A stretch of 64,000 bases of DNA. It comes from Rhizobium lentis (GTDB lineage Bacteria; Pseudomonadota; Alphaproteobacteria; Rhizobiales; Rhizobiaceae). Made by a program: the position numbers and the translations under genes. Positions within the stretch are counted from its first letter, which is position 1. Each line of letters opens with the position of its first letter. Positions 29,352 to 39,360 of this stretch are shown here, in pieces. Location: positions 124,001-188,000 of the forward strand of contig NZ_JACHBD010000003.1 in the NCBI RefSeq assembly GCF_014200175.1. Direction: 5' to 3'. Below the pieces are notes generated by a model. The model saw only the letters and a list, made by a program, of their open reading frames with translations. It had not been told where the DNA came from and did not search any database.

Positions 29352-29819
29352 ATGGCTGACCTCTCCTCCCTGAAGGATCTCGGCACGGCTTCCGAAGCTG
29401 CTGCTCCGGCCCACGTCCGCAAGGTCGATTCGCTCGGCCGCTCCTATGCGACCGGCAAGCGCAAGAACGCCGTCGCCCGCGTCTGGGTCAAGCCGGGCTC
29501 CGGCAAGATCATCGTCAACGGCAAGGAATTTGCGGAGTATTTCGCCCGTCCGGTGCTGCAGATGATCCTGCGCCAGCCGATCGTCGCGGCTGCCCGTGAC
29601 GGCCAGTTCGACATCGTCGCAACCGTTGCCGGCGGCGGCCTCTCCGGCCAGGCCGGTGCCGTTCGCCACGGCCTGTCAAAGGCGCTCACCTACTTCGAAC
29701 CGGGCCTGCGCTCGGTGCTGAAGAAGGGCGGGTTCCTGACCCGCGACAGCCGCGTCGTCGAACGTAAGAAGTACGGCAAGGCAAAGGCCCGCCGCTCCTT
29801 CCAGTTCTCGAAGCGCTAA
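29352..29819 (+). CDS. rpsI: 30S ribosomal protein S9
   Basis: The 155-residue protein has a short non-conserved N-terminal extension, typical of alphaproteobacteria. The S9 core follows: [46 protein letters not shown] and the basic tail [18 protein letters not shown], whose last residues reach the tRNA anticodon in the P site. The intergenic distance to rplM is two bases, so the two are co-transcribed and probably coupled. An intrinsic terminator follows at 29844. Confidence 0.98.
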   Translation: MADLSSLKDLGTASEAAAPAHVRKVDSLGRSYATGKRKNAVARVWVKPGSGKIIVNGKEFAEYFARPVLQMILRQPIVAAARDGQFDIVATVAGGGLSGQAGAVRHGLSKALTYFEPGLRSVLKKGGFLTRDSRVVERKKYGKAKARRSFQFSKR

Positions 29820-29843
29820 TCGCTTCCGACAGACGGAATTACT

Positions 29844-29872
29844 AAGGCCGGGGCAACCCGGCCTTTTTTATT
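29844..29872 (+). terminator. Intrinsic terminator after rpsI
   Basis: AAGGCCGGG and CCCGGCCTT pair around GCAA and run into TTTTTT. It is about 25 bases after the rpsI stop. Confidence 0.9.
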
Positions 29873-29931
29873 GTGCAATCGTCCGAAAAGGGCAGAATCA
29901 CTGCCGCGCTGCGCAATTCAGGACGCCAAAA

Positions 29932-30023
29932 ACATCTCGCGCAAAACCGCACCGCGGTTCTGCGGTAGCGGTATGAGTCAAACAAAAGCACAAGCAGCGC
30001 GTCTGAAAGATAGCTATGCGCTT
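29932..30023 (-). repeat. RIME-like repeat, copy D (reverse orientation, diverged)
   Basis: Read on the minus strand it has AAAGCGCATAGCTAT...GACGCGCT, a CTTTTGTTTGA spacer, and CCGCAGAACCGCGGTGCGGTTTTGCGCGAGATGT. This is the same order of parts as copies A and F, but with several substitutions. Confidence 0.5.
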
Positions 30024-30045
30024 TGGTTCGTCAGAGCGACGTGCA

Positions 30046-32013
30046 TCAGTCGGAGGAAAGGGCGGCCACATTTCCATCCACGATGTCGTCTTGCCTGAGA
30101 GCGGACAGGATTTCGTCGGCGACGGCATCCGCACCCGCCGGGGTGAAATGCACCTTGTCGGAAATAAACGTCTTGCCGTCCCGCGCCAGATCGCACCGGC
30201 CCGCCTCTCTTCCGCAGAAGATCCTGGCCGGATCGACGCGTAGGACATGCCTGTCTTTGGGGTCGTCGAGATAGGCGTAGGAAGGCGCCGATTGCTGGAG
30301 AAATTCATCCTGGGCGATCGTGATCGTCGGCGCCGGCGTGCCCTTGTGCATCAGCTTCGCGACCTTGGCGGCGATCTCCGTGTCGCCGCGCGGATGAGGA
30401 TAGATGATGACGACGCGGATGCCGGCCGATGTCAGCTCGCCGACGGTTTTGTCGAAAGCATCCCTCAAACTCTGCCCTACGTCTGATGTCGCGACTTCCT
30501 CGCCGCTGAACCTGTAGCGCGACTGCTCGAAAAAGATCTTCCAAGAGGCAGCGAGAAAGACCGTTTTCACCTTGCTCTTGACGAGATAGTCGATCGCCGC
30601 AGCGTTGAAGGCACCGCAGTCGCGCGCCTGGTGGGGGACCATCGAGACGTCGGCGACCGGCGCACAGAAGCTGTGCGTAATCTGTTGCAGGCCGATATTC
30701 ATGCCGTCCAGACGCTTGGCCAGCGCCGGCGTCAGCGACGACGCCAGGGAATCTCCAAGGATGGCGTATGTCTGTTCGTGGCTGCCGTTGAATACGCAGC
30801 CCTGGATCGGCATCGTATCCCAGCCCGACGAGCCCTCGAGAAGGCAGGTCTTGCTCCAATCATTGTTCGCCATGAATTCCTTGATCGGCGCCGGCAGACG
30901 CCATGGAATGCCGCGCGTATCGTGGCCGTAAATGCCGAAGGCGATAAAGGCGGCCAACACCAGGGATACCGACGCGGCCAGGCTGCGGGTCGACGGCAGC
31001 AATCGGCGCTCGCGCCTGCGGAACGGCTGCTCGACGAAACGCCACGAGACATAGGCAAGCACAAGCGAAAGGCAGGTAAGAACGCCCATCACGGTCAACG
31101 GGGGCGGATCGATGCTGCGGATCCGCGCAAAGGCAAAAAGCGGCTGGTGCCAGAGATAGGCGCTGTAGCTGATCTGCCCGATCATGGTGAAGACACGGGT
31201 CGACAGCAGTGCCGCCACCCAGGTTCCCTGTCGCGCATAGAGCAGCACGAGCATCGCGCCGACCACGGGAATCAGGGCGAGCGTCGAGGGAATGGGCGAG
31301 GTTTCGTCGAAATAGAAGATGGAGAAGGCGATCATGCCGAAACCGAGGAACGACAGCGGATCGCTGCCGCGCTTTTGCCCCTTCAACTGCATGAAGCTGC
31401 AGGTCGATCCGGCCAGAAATTCCCAGGCCCGCGACGGCAGGAAATAGAAATTGGCCGAGGGATGGACCCGTGACGCCCACTCGCTATAGGCAAGGCTGGC
31501 AAGGGCGAGCGCAACCAGGACGGCAAAGAGCCAGTTCCGCTTGCGCTTCCACATGAACATGACGAGCAGCGGAAAGAACATGTAATATTGTTCTTCGACG
31601 GCCAGGCTCCAGATGTGGAGCAGCGGCACCTCTGCGGCCTCCGGCGCAAAATAGCCGCTTTTGAACCAGAACAGGAAATTGGCACCGGAGAGGCTGGTGG
31701 CAATAAGACTGTCGGAGAACGCGCGAAATTCCTCCGGCATGACCCAGAGCCAGGCAAAGGGCAGACAGCACAGGACGACGAGAAACAGGGCCGGCAGGAT
31801 ACGACGGGCGCGGCGCTCGTAGAATGCCGCCAGCGAGAAGGTACCGTTGCGTATCTCCTCAAGGATGATCGACGTTATCAGAAAGCCGCTGATGACGAAG
31901 AAAACATCGACGCCGATGAAGCCGCCACTGAAGAAACTAAAACCCGCATGAAATAGAATAACGGGCATCACCGCGGCCGCCCGCAGGCCGTCAATCTCTC
32001 GTCGGTAAATCAC
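30046..32013 (-). CDS. OafA/YrhL-type membrane acyltransferase with SGNH domain
   Basis: The 655-residue protein starts YRREIDGLRAAAVMPVILFHAGF and has about ten membrane helices through residue 370, with the acyltransferase-3 signatures IDGLRA and HIWSLAVEEQYYMFFPL. A C-terminal SGNH hydrolase-like domain follows, with the nucleophile motif ILGDSLASSL and the late SDKVHFTPAGADAVA Asp-His pair. Such AT3-SGNH proteins O-acetylate lipopolysaccharide, exopolysaccharide or peptidoglycan outside the cytoplasm. The target here is unknown. The start is GTG at 32013; no ATG is available before the first helix. Confidence 0.88.
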   Translation of the reverse strand: MIYRREIDGLRAAAVMPVILFHAGFSFFSGGFIGVDVFFVISGFLITSIILEEIRNGTFSLAAFYERRARRILPALFLVVLCCLPFAWLWVMPEEFRAFSDSLIATSLSGANFLFWFKSGYFAPEAAEVPLLHIWSLAVEEQYYMFFPLLVMFMWKRKRNWLFAVLVALALASLAYSEWASRVHPSANFYFLPSRAWEFLAGSTCSFMQLKGQKRGSDPLSFLGFGMIAFSIFYFDETSPIPSTLALIPVVGAMLVLLYARQGTWVAALLSTRVFTMIGQISYSAYLWHQPLFAFARIRSIDPPPLTVMGVLTCLSLVLAYVSWRFVEQPFRRRERRLLPSTRSLAASVSLVLAAFIAFGIYGHDTRGIPWRLPAPIKEFMANNDWSKTCLLEGSSGWDTMPIQGCVFNGSHEQTYAILGDSLASSLTPALAKRLDGMNIGLQQITHSFCAPVADVSMVPHQARDCGAFNAAAIDYLVKSKVKTVFLAASWKIFFEQSRYRFSGEEVATSDVGQSLRDAFDKTVGELTSAGIRVVIIYPHPRGDTEIAAKVAKLMHKGTPAPTITIAQDEFLQQSAPSYAYLDDPKDRHVLRVDPARIFCGREAGRCDLARDGKTFISDKVHFTPAGADAVADEILSALRQDDIVDGNVAALSSD

Positions 32014-32379
32014 TTAAAATATTCCCAAAATATCGTATTCTTACCGACTTCGAGCACCGAATCTGCAACCCCGCATTGCATAGGGAAATGCGAATTTTTC
32101 TGCAAGCGGGAATTTCAGTAAAACTTTGAATAAACCACAGCTTTTGCCAAAATCGTCGGTGCAGGAGGAGGACAGCGCCTTGTTGCCGAGTCTCGGCAAC
32201 GCGGTCATCCGAACGATTGCTTGAAATCCGTAGACAGCTCGCCTACCCCATTCGCCGCGAATGGATGAAGCCAACTCCTTCGCGTGGATCAACGCCGACG
32301 CTCTGACGTCGAACATCCTGCAATGCAGCGTCCGCATTGAACGCGACTATGGTTCTGCGACCGAAAAAAGGAGCATGAC
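32014..32379. other. Divergent intergenic region, nothing specific
   Basis: These 366 bases separate the acyltransferase (minus) from agmatinase (plus). A short hairpin (TTGCCGAGTCTCGGCAA, near 32183) is visible. No coding frame or recognised regulatory motif stands out. Confidence 0.35.
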
Positions 32380-33342
32380 TTGGCGAACAGATCGATTGAC
32401 CACGCCTTCACGGCGACCAGCCTCACTTCAGCCGCCAGCGATCCGACCTTTGCCGGCGCGCTGTCCTTCATGCGCCGCCGCTTCACCAAGGAACTCGCCG
32501 GTGTCGACGTCGCCGTCTGGGGTATTCCCTTCGATGCCGCAACCTCGAACAGGCCGGGCACCCGCTTCGGGCCGCAGGCCATTCGGCGCGCCTCAGCCAT
32601 CTTCGACAATGATGCGCAATATCCCTTCAAACGTGATCTTTTCGCCGACATGGCGGTGATCGACTACGGCGATTGCCTGCTCGATTACGGCAATCACCAG
32701 GATACGCCCGCGGCCATCGAACGCCAGGCGAACGCGATCCTCGATAGCGGCGCCTTCCTGCTGACGCTCGGCGGCGATCATTACGTCACCTGGCCACTGC
32801 TGAAAGCGCATGCGGCGAAACACGGGCCGCTTGCGCTCGTGCAGTTCGACGCGCATCAGGACACTTGGTTCGACGAAGAGCGGCGCATCGACCACGGCTC
32901 CTTTGTCGCGCGGGCCACCCGTGAAGGCATCATCGACCCCGATCGCTCGATCCAGATCGGCATCCGCACCCATGCGCCGGAAGATTGCGGCATCAATATT
33001 CTCTATGGTCATCAGGTCGAGGATATGACTGCCGGCGATATCGCTTCGGCGATCATTTCCCACACGCGCGGCGCGCCGGCCTATCTCACCTTCGACATCG
33101 ATTGCCTCGATCCGGCCTTTGCGCCCGGCACCGGCACGCCGGTCGCCGGCGGACCGTCGAGCGCCAAAATCCTCTCAGTGCTGCAGCGCCTGCACCAGCT
33201 CGATATCCGCGGAGCCGATATCGTCGAGGTTTCGCCGCCCTACGACCATGCCGATATCACCGCCATTGCGGGGGCAACGGTGGCGATGTATATGCTGGGG
33301 CTTCATGCGGAGCGACGCGCCATCGCCGTGTCACAAGGCTGA
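32380..33342 (+). CDS. speB: Agmatinase (ureohydrolase family)
   Basis: The 320-residue protein has the manganese-binding ureohydrolase motifs [18 protein letters not shown] and [17 protein letters not shown]. Agmatinase splits agmatine to putrescine and urea. Other ureohydrolases (guanidinobutyrase, proclavaminate amidinohydrolase) share these motifs, so the exact substrate is probable rather than proven. The start is TTG 32380, with AAGGAG seven bases upstream and no competing ATG in frame. The argC start is 58 bases after the stop, so both may be in one transcript. Confidence 0.85.
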   Translation: MANRSIDHAFTATSLTSAASDPTFAGALSFMRRRFTKELAGVDVAVWGIPFDAATSNRPGTRFGPQAIRRASAIFDNDAQYPFKRDLFADMAVIDYGDCLLDYGNHQDTPAAIERQANAILDSGAFLLTLGGDHYVTWPLLKAHAAKHGPLALVQFDAHQDTWFDEERRIDHGSFVARATREGIIDPDRSIQIGIRTHAPEDCGINILYGHQVEDMTAGDIASAIISHTRGAPAYLTFDIDCLDPAFAPGTGTPVAGGPSSAKILSVLQRLHQLDIRGADIVEVSPPYDHADITAIAGATVAMYMLGLHAERRAIAVSQG

Positions 33343-33400
33343 CTTATTATCCCAAAATGAATCCGGAAACCTTCTGAACCCATTGAAAGCGCAGGTTAAC

Positions 33401-34333
33401 ATGGCACCGAAAATCTTCATCGACGGCGAACACGGCACAACGGGTCTGCAGATCCGCACGCGCATGGCCGGCCGCCGCGATGTCGAGCTTCTGTCCATTC
33501 CCGAGGCCGAGCGGCGCAACGCCGCCCTGCGCGAGGACATGCTGAACAGCGCTGATATCGCCATTCTCTGTCTGCCCGACGAGGCATCGAAGGAAGCGGT
33601 TCAGATGGTCTCGGCCAACAACAACGTGCGCGTCATCGACACGTCGACCGCCTTCCGCGTCAATCCCGGCTGGGCCTACGGCTTTGCCGAAATGGACGGC
33701 GCGCAGGCCGACAAGATCAAGGCCGCCCGTTTCGTCGCCAACCCCGGCTGCTATCCGACAGGCGCAATCGGCCTGATCCGGCCGCTGCGTGCCGCCGGCC
33801 TCCTGCCGGATGGTTATCCGGTGACGGTCAATGCGGTTTCCGGCTATACCGGTGGCGGCAAGCAGATGATCGCCCAGATGGAAAATCCGGATCACCCGGA
33901 TGCGATCACCGCGCCGCACTTCCTCTACGGTCTGCCCCTCACCCACAAGCACGTGCCCGAAATGACCGTGCACGGCCTGCTCGATCGGGCGCCGATCTTC
34001 TCGCCATCGGTCGGCAAATTCGCGCAGGGCATGATCGTGCAGGTGCCGCTGCATCTCGACGATCTCGCCGAGGGCACGACGATGGAAAGCATCCACGCGG
34101 CTCTCGTCGCTCACTATGCTGGCCAGAACATCGTCACTGTCGTGCCGCTCGCCGAAAGCAAGGCGCTCCCCCGAGTCAACGCCGTCGAGCTCGAAGGCAA
34201 GGACACGATGAAGCTGTTCGTCTTCGGCACGCCGGGCGGGTCGCATGTTAATCTTGTTGCGCTGCTCGACAATCTCGGCAAGGGCGCCTCGGGTGCTGCA
34301 GTGCAGAACATGGACCTGATGCTCGCTTCCTGA
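33401..34333 (+). CDS. argC: N-acetyl-gamma-glutamyl-phosphate reductase (type 2)
   Basis: The 310-residue protein begins with [15 protein letters not shown], the nucleotide-binding form of the short (type 2) ArgC. The active-site Cys117 is in [11 protein letters not shown]. Later blocks are [14 protein letters not shown] and [26 protein letters not shown]. It reduces N-acetylglutamyl phosphate with NADPH in arginine synthesis. The frame is open upstream to 33119 inside speB, but the ATG at 33401 gives the family N-terminus. Placing an arginine-synthesis gene next to an agmatine-degrading one links arginine and polyamine metabolism. Confidence 0.95.
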   Translation: MAPKIFIDGEHGTTGLQIRTRMAGRRDVELLSIPEAERRNAALREDMLNSADIAILCLPDEASKEAVQMVSANNNVRVIDTSTAFRVNPGWAYGFAEMDGAQADKIKAARFVANPGCYPTGAIGLIRPLRAAGLLPDGYPVTVNAVSGYTGGGKQMIAQMENPDHPDAITAPHFLYGLPLTHKHVPEMTVHGLLDRAPIFSPSVGKFAQGMIVQVPLHLDDLAEGTTMESIHAALVAHYAGQNIVTVVPLAESKALPRVNAVELEGKDTMKLFVFGTPGGSHVNLVALLDNLGKGASGAAVQNMDLMLAS

Positions 34334-34337
34334 CGTC

Positions 34338-35129
34338 ATGACGCTGGATGCGCTTATCACCGACGGGCGGGCCTGGTTTGCCGCCGTCCTGCCCGATCAC
34401 GGCATCTATGCGCTGATGGCCTTTGCCTTCATCGCCGGGCTCGCCCGCGGCTTTTCCGGTTTCGGGGCAGCGCTGATCTTCATTCCGCTCGGCGGGGCCA
34501 TCATCGGGCCGAAGCTTGTCTCGCCGATCCTGCTCGTCGTCGACGGCATTGCCACGCTCGGGATGATTCCACCCGCCTGGCGCAACGCCAACCGGCCCGA
34601 GGTCTTCGTTATGGCCGCGGGTGCGGCACTCGGGGTGCCGGCCGGCACGGCGATGCTGGCGCTGCTCGACCCGACGCTGTTGCGCTGGAGCATCACAATC
34701 ATCGCCATCTCACTGCTCGCACTTCTCGTCTCCGGATGGCGTTATCACGGGGCGCCTTCGGCACCGCTCAGCAGCGGCGTCGGCCTGATTGCCGGTCTCT
34801 TCAGCGGCGCCGCACAGCTCGGCGGACCGCCTGTCGTCGCCTATTGGCTTGGCGGCAAGAGCGATTTCACGCGCGTCAGAGCCAATGTCGTGCTCTATTT
34901 CTCCATTTCCACCGTCTTCAGCGCCATCAGCTATTATGTGGGCGGACTGTTCGTCCCCGCCGTGTTTGCGCTGACGGCCGTGGTTCTGCCGAGTTATGCG
35001 CTGGGGCTTTACGGCGGCTCGAAACTGTTCGGACTGGCCAAGGAACGGACCTTCCGGATCGCCTGCTACGTGCTGATCGCCGCCGCGGCGATCATCGGCA
35101 TGCCGCTGCTCGATGGGGCGCTGCGCTAA
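34338..35129 (+). CDS. TSUP-family permease (TauE/SafE)
   Basis: The 263-residue protein has about eight membrane helices in two related halves, with the family motifs GLARGFSGFGAALIFIPLG in the first and GLIAGLFSGAAQLGGPPVVAYWLGG in the second. TSUP permeases export sulfite, sulfonates or other small organic anions; the substrate is not evident here. The ATG lies two bases past the argC stop, so translation may be coupled. RIME-like copy E follows directly. Confidence 0.85.
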   Translation: MTLDALITDGRAWFAAVLPDHGIYALMAFAFIAGLARGFSGFGAALIFIPLGGAIIGPKLVSPILLVVDGIATLGMIPPAWRNANRPEVFVMAAGAALGVPAGTAMLALLDPTLLRWSITIIAISLLALLVSGWRYHGAPSAPLSSGVGLIAGLFSGAAQLGGPPVVAYWLGGKSDFTRVRANVVLYFSISTVFSAISYYVGGLFVPAVFALTAVVLPSYALGLYGGSKLFGLAKERTFRIACYVLIAAAAIIGMPLLDGALR

Positions 35130-35214
35130 TGCATTTCACCCGGAAGTGTGCAGCGGTTCCGGGGTAGCTGTATAAAGCACGTCGCATGAATCAAGTTTGT
35201 TGCGATGCGCTTTA
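35129..35214 (-). repeat. RIME-like repeat, copy E (reverse orientation)
   Basis: On the minus strand it reads AAAGCGCATCGCAACA...TGCGACGTGCTTTA, then CCCCGGAACCGCTGCACACTTCCGGGTGAAATGCAT. It has both palindromes of copy A. One edge touches the stop codon of the endonuclease-family gene on the minus strand. Confidence 0.7.
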
Positions 35215-36384
35215 GGACGGCTTCGGGCCGGGCGGTCCGCCGGCCGCAATCGTCTGAAGGTAACTCTCGGTGAAATCGGTATCGATCTCCAGCCACAGCG
35301 GGGCATGATCCGACATCTGCCATGTCCGCCATTTCTCGTAGAGTGCCTCAGGCGTCTTTGCCTTGAATTTCGGATCGCCTTCCGGATCGCTCTTCGGCAG
35401 AAATCCGGCATAGAGCGCCCGGTCTTCGTCGGTGGAGCGGAAGACGTCGGTATAAAGGTCGATCAGTCCGCCGGTCATCACTTTGAAACGCTTGTCCTTC
35501 ACGCGCACGGCGATCTGGTCGTAGAAATGGTCGCCCAGCTTTCGCACCTTCTTGCCGTCGATCTCTGCGGGAACCACGAAGCCATGGCTCTTCAGGGCCT
35601 TCATCGTCTCATGTTCGGGGCTAACGACGTTGAAATCGCCAAGCAGGATATAGTTTTCGACGGCGCCGCTGAAGTCGAGTTCCTGGCTGCTGGCTTCATC
35701 CTGCCGGGCGGCGAAAAACTCGACGAGGTGCTGGATCTCCCCGATCCGCCGTTTCAACTGCTCGCCCGAATCCGCGCCATAGTAGATATGCACCGTGCAA
35801 AGGCTGAACCGGAACCAGCCGGACTGGAACGCCACGAGAAACCTGCTGCGGGCGAATTGCTGCTCCATCTCGACGGTCTTCGGTTCGACATCGGGCTGGC
35901 CTTTCGGCGCCTTAACCTTTGTGCTTGAAACGACGAGGTGACCTTCCGGCAGCACGACTTCGCCGGCTATCTTGCGGAACCAGACCTTCTCGGTATTGTA
36001 GACGAAGGCCATGCGCTCGGAATTTCCACCGGAACCGGCCGTCGTATCCGTTGCGATATAATCCCATTCCCGGCCGAGAATCTTCATCACCTTTTCCAGG
36101 GCGGAAAGGTCGCGGTTGACTTCCTGGATGGCCACCAGATCGAAGCATGCGATCATCTCGGCGATATAGGAAAAAGTTTCCGGAAGGCGTGGCCCAAAGC
36201 CAAACTTGTTGGAATCGAAATCGCGGATGTTCCAGGTCGCCAGCAACAGCGAGCTGTCTTTCTTCTGGGTGCGCAATGGCGTCAGCGTCTTGCGAATATC
36301 GAGAAGGCGCTGCGCGCAGCGCTCGATCGTTCCCTTCGGCTGCCCCGCCAAGGCCCTGCGCATCCCGGCGTAATTATTCGACAT
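35212..36384 (-). CDS. Endonuclease/exonuclease/phosphatase family protein
   Basis: The 390-residue protein has the EEP-fold motifs LLATWNIRDFDSNKFG, LVAIQEVNRD, RFSLCTVHIYYG, NYILLGDFNVVS and, near the end, MSDHAPLWLEID. The catalytic Asn, Glu, Asp-x-Asn and Asp-His residues are all present, so it is probably an active metal-dependent hydrolase, but whether on DNA, a nucleotide or a phospholipid is unclear. No signal peptide is present. The stop codon coincides with the edge of RIME-like copy E. Confidence 0.8.
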   Translation of the reverse strand: MSNNYAGMRRALAGQPKGTIERCAQRLLDIRKTLTPLRTQKKDSSLLLATWNIRDFDSNKFGFGPRLPETFSYIAEMIACFDLVAIQEVNRDLSALEKVMKILGREWDYIATDTTAGSGGNSERMAFVYNTEKVWFRKIAGEVVLPEGHLVVSSTKVKAPKGQPDVEPKTVEMEQQFARSRFLVAFQSGWFRFSLCTVHIYYGADSGEQLKRRIGEIQHLVEFFAARQDEASSQELDFSGAVENYILLGDFNVVSPEHETMKALKSHGFVVPAEIDGKKVRKLGDHFYDQIAVRVKDKRFKVMTGGLIDLYTDVFRSTDEDRALYAGFLPKSDPEGDPKFKAKTPEALYEKWRTWQMSDHAPLWLEIDTDFTESYLQTIAAGGPPGPKPS

Positions 36385-36523
36385 CGCCCCCTCCGTGCTG
36401 CCGTCGGTTCATCGAACCTAACCCAGCTGCATATAGGGAGGAAATATTACACGTTTAAGTCAGCAATTGCCGTTGATTCTGAATGACTCTCATCCGTGGG
36501 CCGGCCCGCGTCGAGGCCCAGCT

Positions 36524-37627
36524 TCAATCGCGCTCCGCGATTGCCGTGGCGTGCGGGTATTCGCCGTAAAAGCCGCGCCAGTTGGCGACGGCGAAACCGA
36601 AGACCACCAGGGCGCCGGCCTGATGCAGCAGGCCCCAGTGGAGCGGCACCTGCAGCAGCAGCGTGGCGATGCCGATCGCCGCCTGTAGCGTCACCAGCGA
36701 GAAAAGCACGACGGCGCGGCGGGCATGGGTGGTCCAGGGTGCGGTGCGCAGGGAAATGACCATGTTGATCAAGGTCAACGCGAAGAGCGCATAGGCGCCG
36801 ACGCGGTGGATGAACTGCACGGTCTTCGGGTTCTCGAAAGCGTTGATCCAGAAGGGCTGCTGGATCAAGAGATCCGAGGGGATGACGGCCCCATCCATCA
36901 GCGGCCAGGTATTGTAGGAGAAACCGGCATCGAGCCCGGCCACCAGCGCGCCGAGATAGATCTGGAACAGCGCGAAAATGGCGATGACGGCGGCAAAACC
37001 GCGCGAACTGCGCGCCGGCGCCGGATCGTTCGAATGCGGCGAGAGACCGCGCATAATCCACATGCAGCCGGCAAAGATCAGACAGGCCATGACGAGATGT
37101 GTCGCAAGCCGGTACTGGCTGACGTCGGTGCGGACGGAAAGACCCGAGGACACCATCCACCAGCCGATAAAACCCTGCAGGCCGCCGAGCGCCAGAATGC
37201 CGACGAGCGGCCAGCGCAGGCGCCTTTCGATGCGCCTGGTCACCCAAAAAAAGGTGAGCGGCACCGCGAAGATCACGCCGATGCCGCGGGCGATGAGCCG
37301 GTGGGCCCATTCCCACCAGAAAATGCCTTTGAACTCGTCGACGGTCATAGAGCTGTTCAATTGCTGAAACTCGGGAATGCGCTGGTAGAGGCGGAACTCC
37401 TCCTCCCATTCGGCAGCCGACAGCGGCGGAATGACGCCATGGATCGGCTTCCATTCGGTGATCGACAGGCCGGAATTGGTCAGCCGCGTGGCACCGCCGA
37501 CGAGCACGAGACAGAAGAGTGCTAAAAGCACGAAGCCGAGCCACAGCCGCAAGGCGCGGCGATTGCGGTTCTGCTTGCGTACTTCGCTCAGGATCGCCTG
37601 TTCCGTGGTGAGGTTCGCGACGGCCAT
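36524..37627 (-). CDS. ctaA: Heme A synthase (COX15/CtaA type 2)
   Basis: The 367-residue membrane protein has about eight helices and the COX15 signatures [53 protein letters not shown] and [14 protein letters not shown]. The conserved histidines that bind the two hemes are in these segments. It oxidises heme O to heme A for cytochrome c oxidase. The start at 37627 has AGAAGGAGA ideally placed. An upstream open frame to 37864 is not coding. It is divergent from the DUF2842 gene. Confidence 0.95.
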   Translation of the reverse strand: MAVANLTTEQAILSEVRKQNRNRRALRLWLGFVLLALFCLVLVGGATRLTNSGLSITEWKPIHGVIPPLSAAEWEEEFRLYQRIPEFQQLNSSMTVDEFKGIFWWEWAHRLIARGIGVIFAVPLTFFWVTRRIERRLRWPLVGILALGGLQGFIGWWMVSSGLSVRTDVSQYRLATHLVMACLIFAGCMWIMRGLSPHSNDPAPARSSRGFAAVIAIFALFQIYLGALVAGLDAGFSYNTWPLMDGAVIPSDLLIQQPFWINAFENPKTVQFIHRVGAYALFALTLINMVISLRTAPWTTHARRAVVLFSLVTLQAAIGIATLLLQVPLHWGLLHQAGALVVFGFAVANWRGFYGEYPHATAIAERD

Positions 37628-37741
37628 GATGTCTCCTTCTATCCGGCAGTTGATTTGCCCCACCGGCTCATGCAAAACAAGCCCCGAACCTTTGCGGCAT
37701 GCCGTCGCGCCGGTTCGCGCCACCCCAGACAAGAGATCAAA

Positions 37742-37951
37742 ATGCCCGTCCGCCTCCGCAAATTCATCGGCACGATCCTCATCATCGTGCTCGTGCTCGT
37801 CTATGCGCTGGTGGCGAATACGATCGCAGTGGCGACGCTCGGCAACGCGCCCTGGTGGGGGCACCTGCTCTACTTCCTGCTCACCGGCCTGCTTTGGGTC
37901 TTGCCGGCGATGGTGGTCATCAAATGGATGGCCGGACCGCGGCAGCAGTAA
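37742..37951 (+). CDS. DUF2842 family small membrane protein
   Basis: The 69-residue protein has two hydrophobic helices ([19 protein letters not shown] and [21 protein letters not shown]) joined by a GNAPWW turn, the pattern of DUF2842 proteins of alphaproteobacteria. The gene often neighbours heme A synthase in rhizobia, which might point to a role near cytochrome oxidase assembly, but no function is known. The start MPVRLRKF at 37742 is favoured over the open frame from 37655, since the membrane protein begins there. Confidence 0.8.
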   Translation: MPVRLRKFIGTILIIVLVLVYALVANTIAVATLGNAPWWGHLLYFLLTGLLWVLPAMVVIKWMAGPRQQ

Positions 37952-38069
37952 GCCATTAACGGCCGGATAACCGTGATCGCCGGAAAACCTCGCTGATGGT
38001 CGACGATTAAACCAAATATACGTCCTGCATCCCTACCTTCCCGCTCAGCATTTTGACCGGAGAGTTTCA

Positions 38070-39311
38070 GTGCAGACGCAAAAGCTCGACGTCCGTGAAC
38101 AGCCGTCAGACGATGGCGCGCTGGCCGCCACGGCGATTTCACGCTTACGCCAGGTGAGCATGCAACTTGCCATGGCCAAGATCGACATCGCGGTTTTCGA
38201 CGCGATGCAGCCGTTGGAGGATGATTGGCGGGCTCTGGAGGCCGACAATCTCCAGTCGCTCCATCAGAGCTACGATTGGTGCGCCGCCTGGGTAAACGCC
38301 TTTCAACGGCCGCTCGCCATCCTCAAAGGCACCTATGCCGGCGAGACGGCCTTCATTCTGCCGGTCGAGATCGTCAGGTCGCGTGGGCTTGCCGTCGCGA
38401 AATTCATCGCTGCCGATCACAGCAATATCAATACCGGTCTATTCTCCAGGAATTTCGCCGAAAGCGGCGGGAGCATCGACGCCGAAAAATTCGCGCGTCA
38501 GCTTCAGCATGCGTTGAAGGGGCGAGCCGATCTGCTGTTGCTGCAAAACATTCCGTTGGAGTGGCGCGGACGGCAGACGCCGCTCACCGGGCTGCCGATG
38601 GTGCAAAACCAGAACCACGCCTATCAACTGCCGCTCCTTGCCGTTTTCGAGGAAACGCTGAAACAGATCAATGCCAAGAGCCGTCGTAAGAAATTCCGCG
38701 TTCAATCGCGGCGTCTCGAGGCCGCCGGCGGCGTCGAATACGTTATCCCCGAAACATCGGAAGAACAGCATCGCCTGCTCGATATCTTCTTCCGCCTGAA
38801 GAGCGCCCGCTTTGCCAGCCTTGGCTTGCCCGACGTCTTTGCCGACCGGGAAACACAGGCCTTCCTGCACGGCCTCATCGACAAGCAGGATGAAACAGGG
38901 CAGTCCTTCGGCCTGAAGATGCATGTCCTGCGGCTGAAGGGCGGAGATGAGGAGCGGATCGCTGCGATCTCAGGCATCTCGCGCAAGGGCGATCACGTCA
39001 TCTGCCAATTCGGGGCGATCGACGAAGACCTCGTGCCGGATACGAGCCCCGGCGAATTCCTCTATTGGCAGACCATCTCGGGATTGCACGGTAAAGGGGT
39101 CGCGCTGTTCGATTTCGGCTTAGGCGATCAGACCTACAAACGATCCTGGGCGCCGGTCGAGACCGCGCATTACGACGTGGTGCTGCCGGTTTCGCCGATC
39201 GGCGTCGCCGCCGGCGCGGCGCACAGGATCGTCACGCGCAGCAAGGCGCATATCAAGGCGCGCCCGAAGCTCTATAAATTCGCCCAGGGGATCCGGGCAA
39301 GGATCGGCTGA
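38070..39311 (+). CDS. CelD/BcsL-like GNAT-fold acyltransferase
   Basis: The 413-residue protein resembles the acetyltransferases annotated as involved in cellulose biosynthesis (GNAT_6 type, CelD). It contains WRALEADNLQSLHQSYDWCAAWVNAF near residue 53, a central KSRRKKFRVQSRRLE basic segment and a late FLYWQTISGLHGKGVALFDFGLGDQTYKRSWAP block. It probably acylates a polysaccharide precursor in the cytosol. The start is GTG at 38070 with GGAGAG upstream. It converges with the Wzz-like gene and opens the polysaccharide locus. Confidence 0.75.
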   Translation: MQTQKLDVREQPSDDGALAATAISRLRQVSMQLAMAKIDIAVFDAMQPLEDDWRALEADNLQSLHQSYDWCAAWVNAFQRPLAILKGTYAGETAFILPVEIVRSRGLAVAKFIAADHSNINTGLFSRNFAESGGSIDAEKFARQLQHALKGRADLLLLQNIPLEWRGRQTPLTGLPMVQNQNHAYQLPLLAVFEETLKQINAKSRRKKFRVQSRRLEAAGGVEYVIPETSEEQHRLLDIFFRLKSARFASLGLPDVFADRETQAFLHGLIDKQDETGQSFGLKMHVLRLKGGDEERIAAISGISRKGDHVICQFGAIDEDLVPDTSPGEFLYWQTISGLHGKGVALFDFGLGDQTYKRSWAPVETAHYDVVLPVSPIGVAAGAAHRIVTRSKAHIKARPKLYKFAQGIRARIG

Positions 39312-39360
39312 ACGGTCCTTGTCCGACAGATGTGCTTGCCGCAGAACCGCGTGCCATGCC

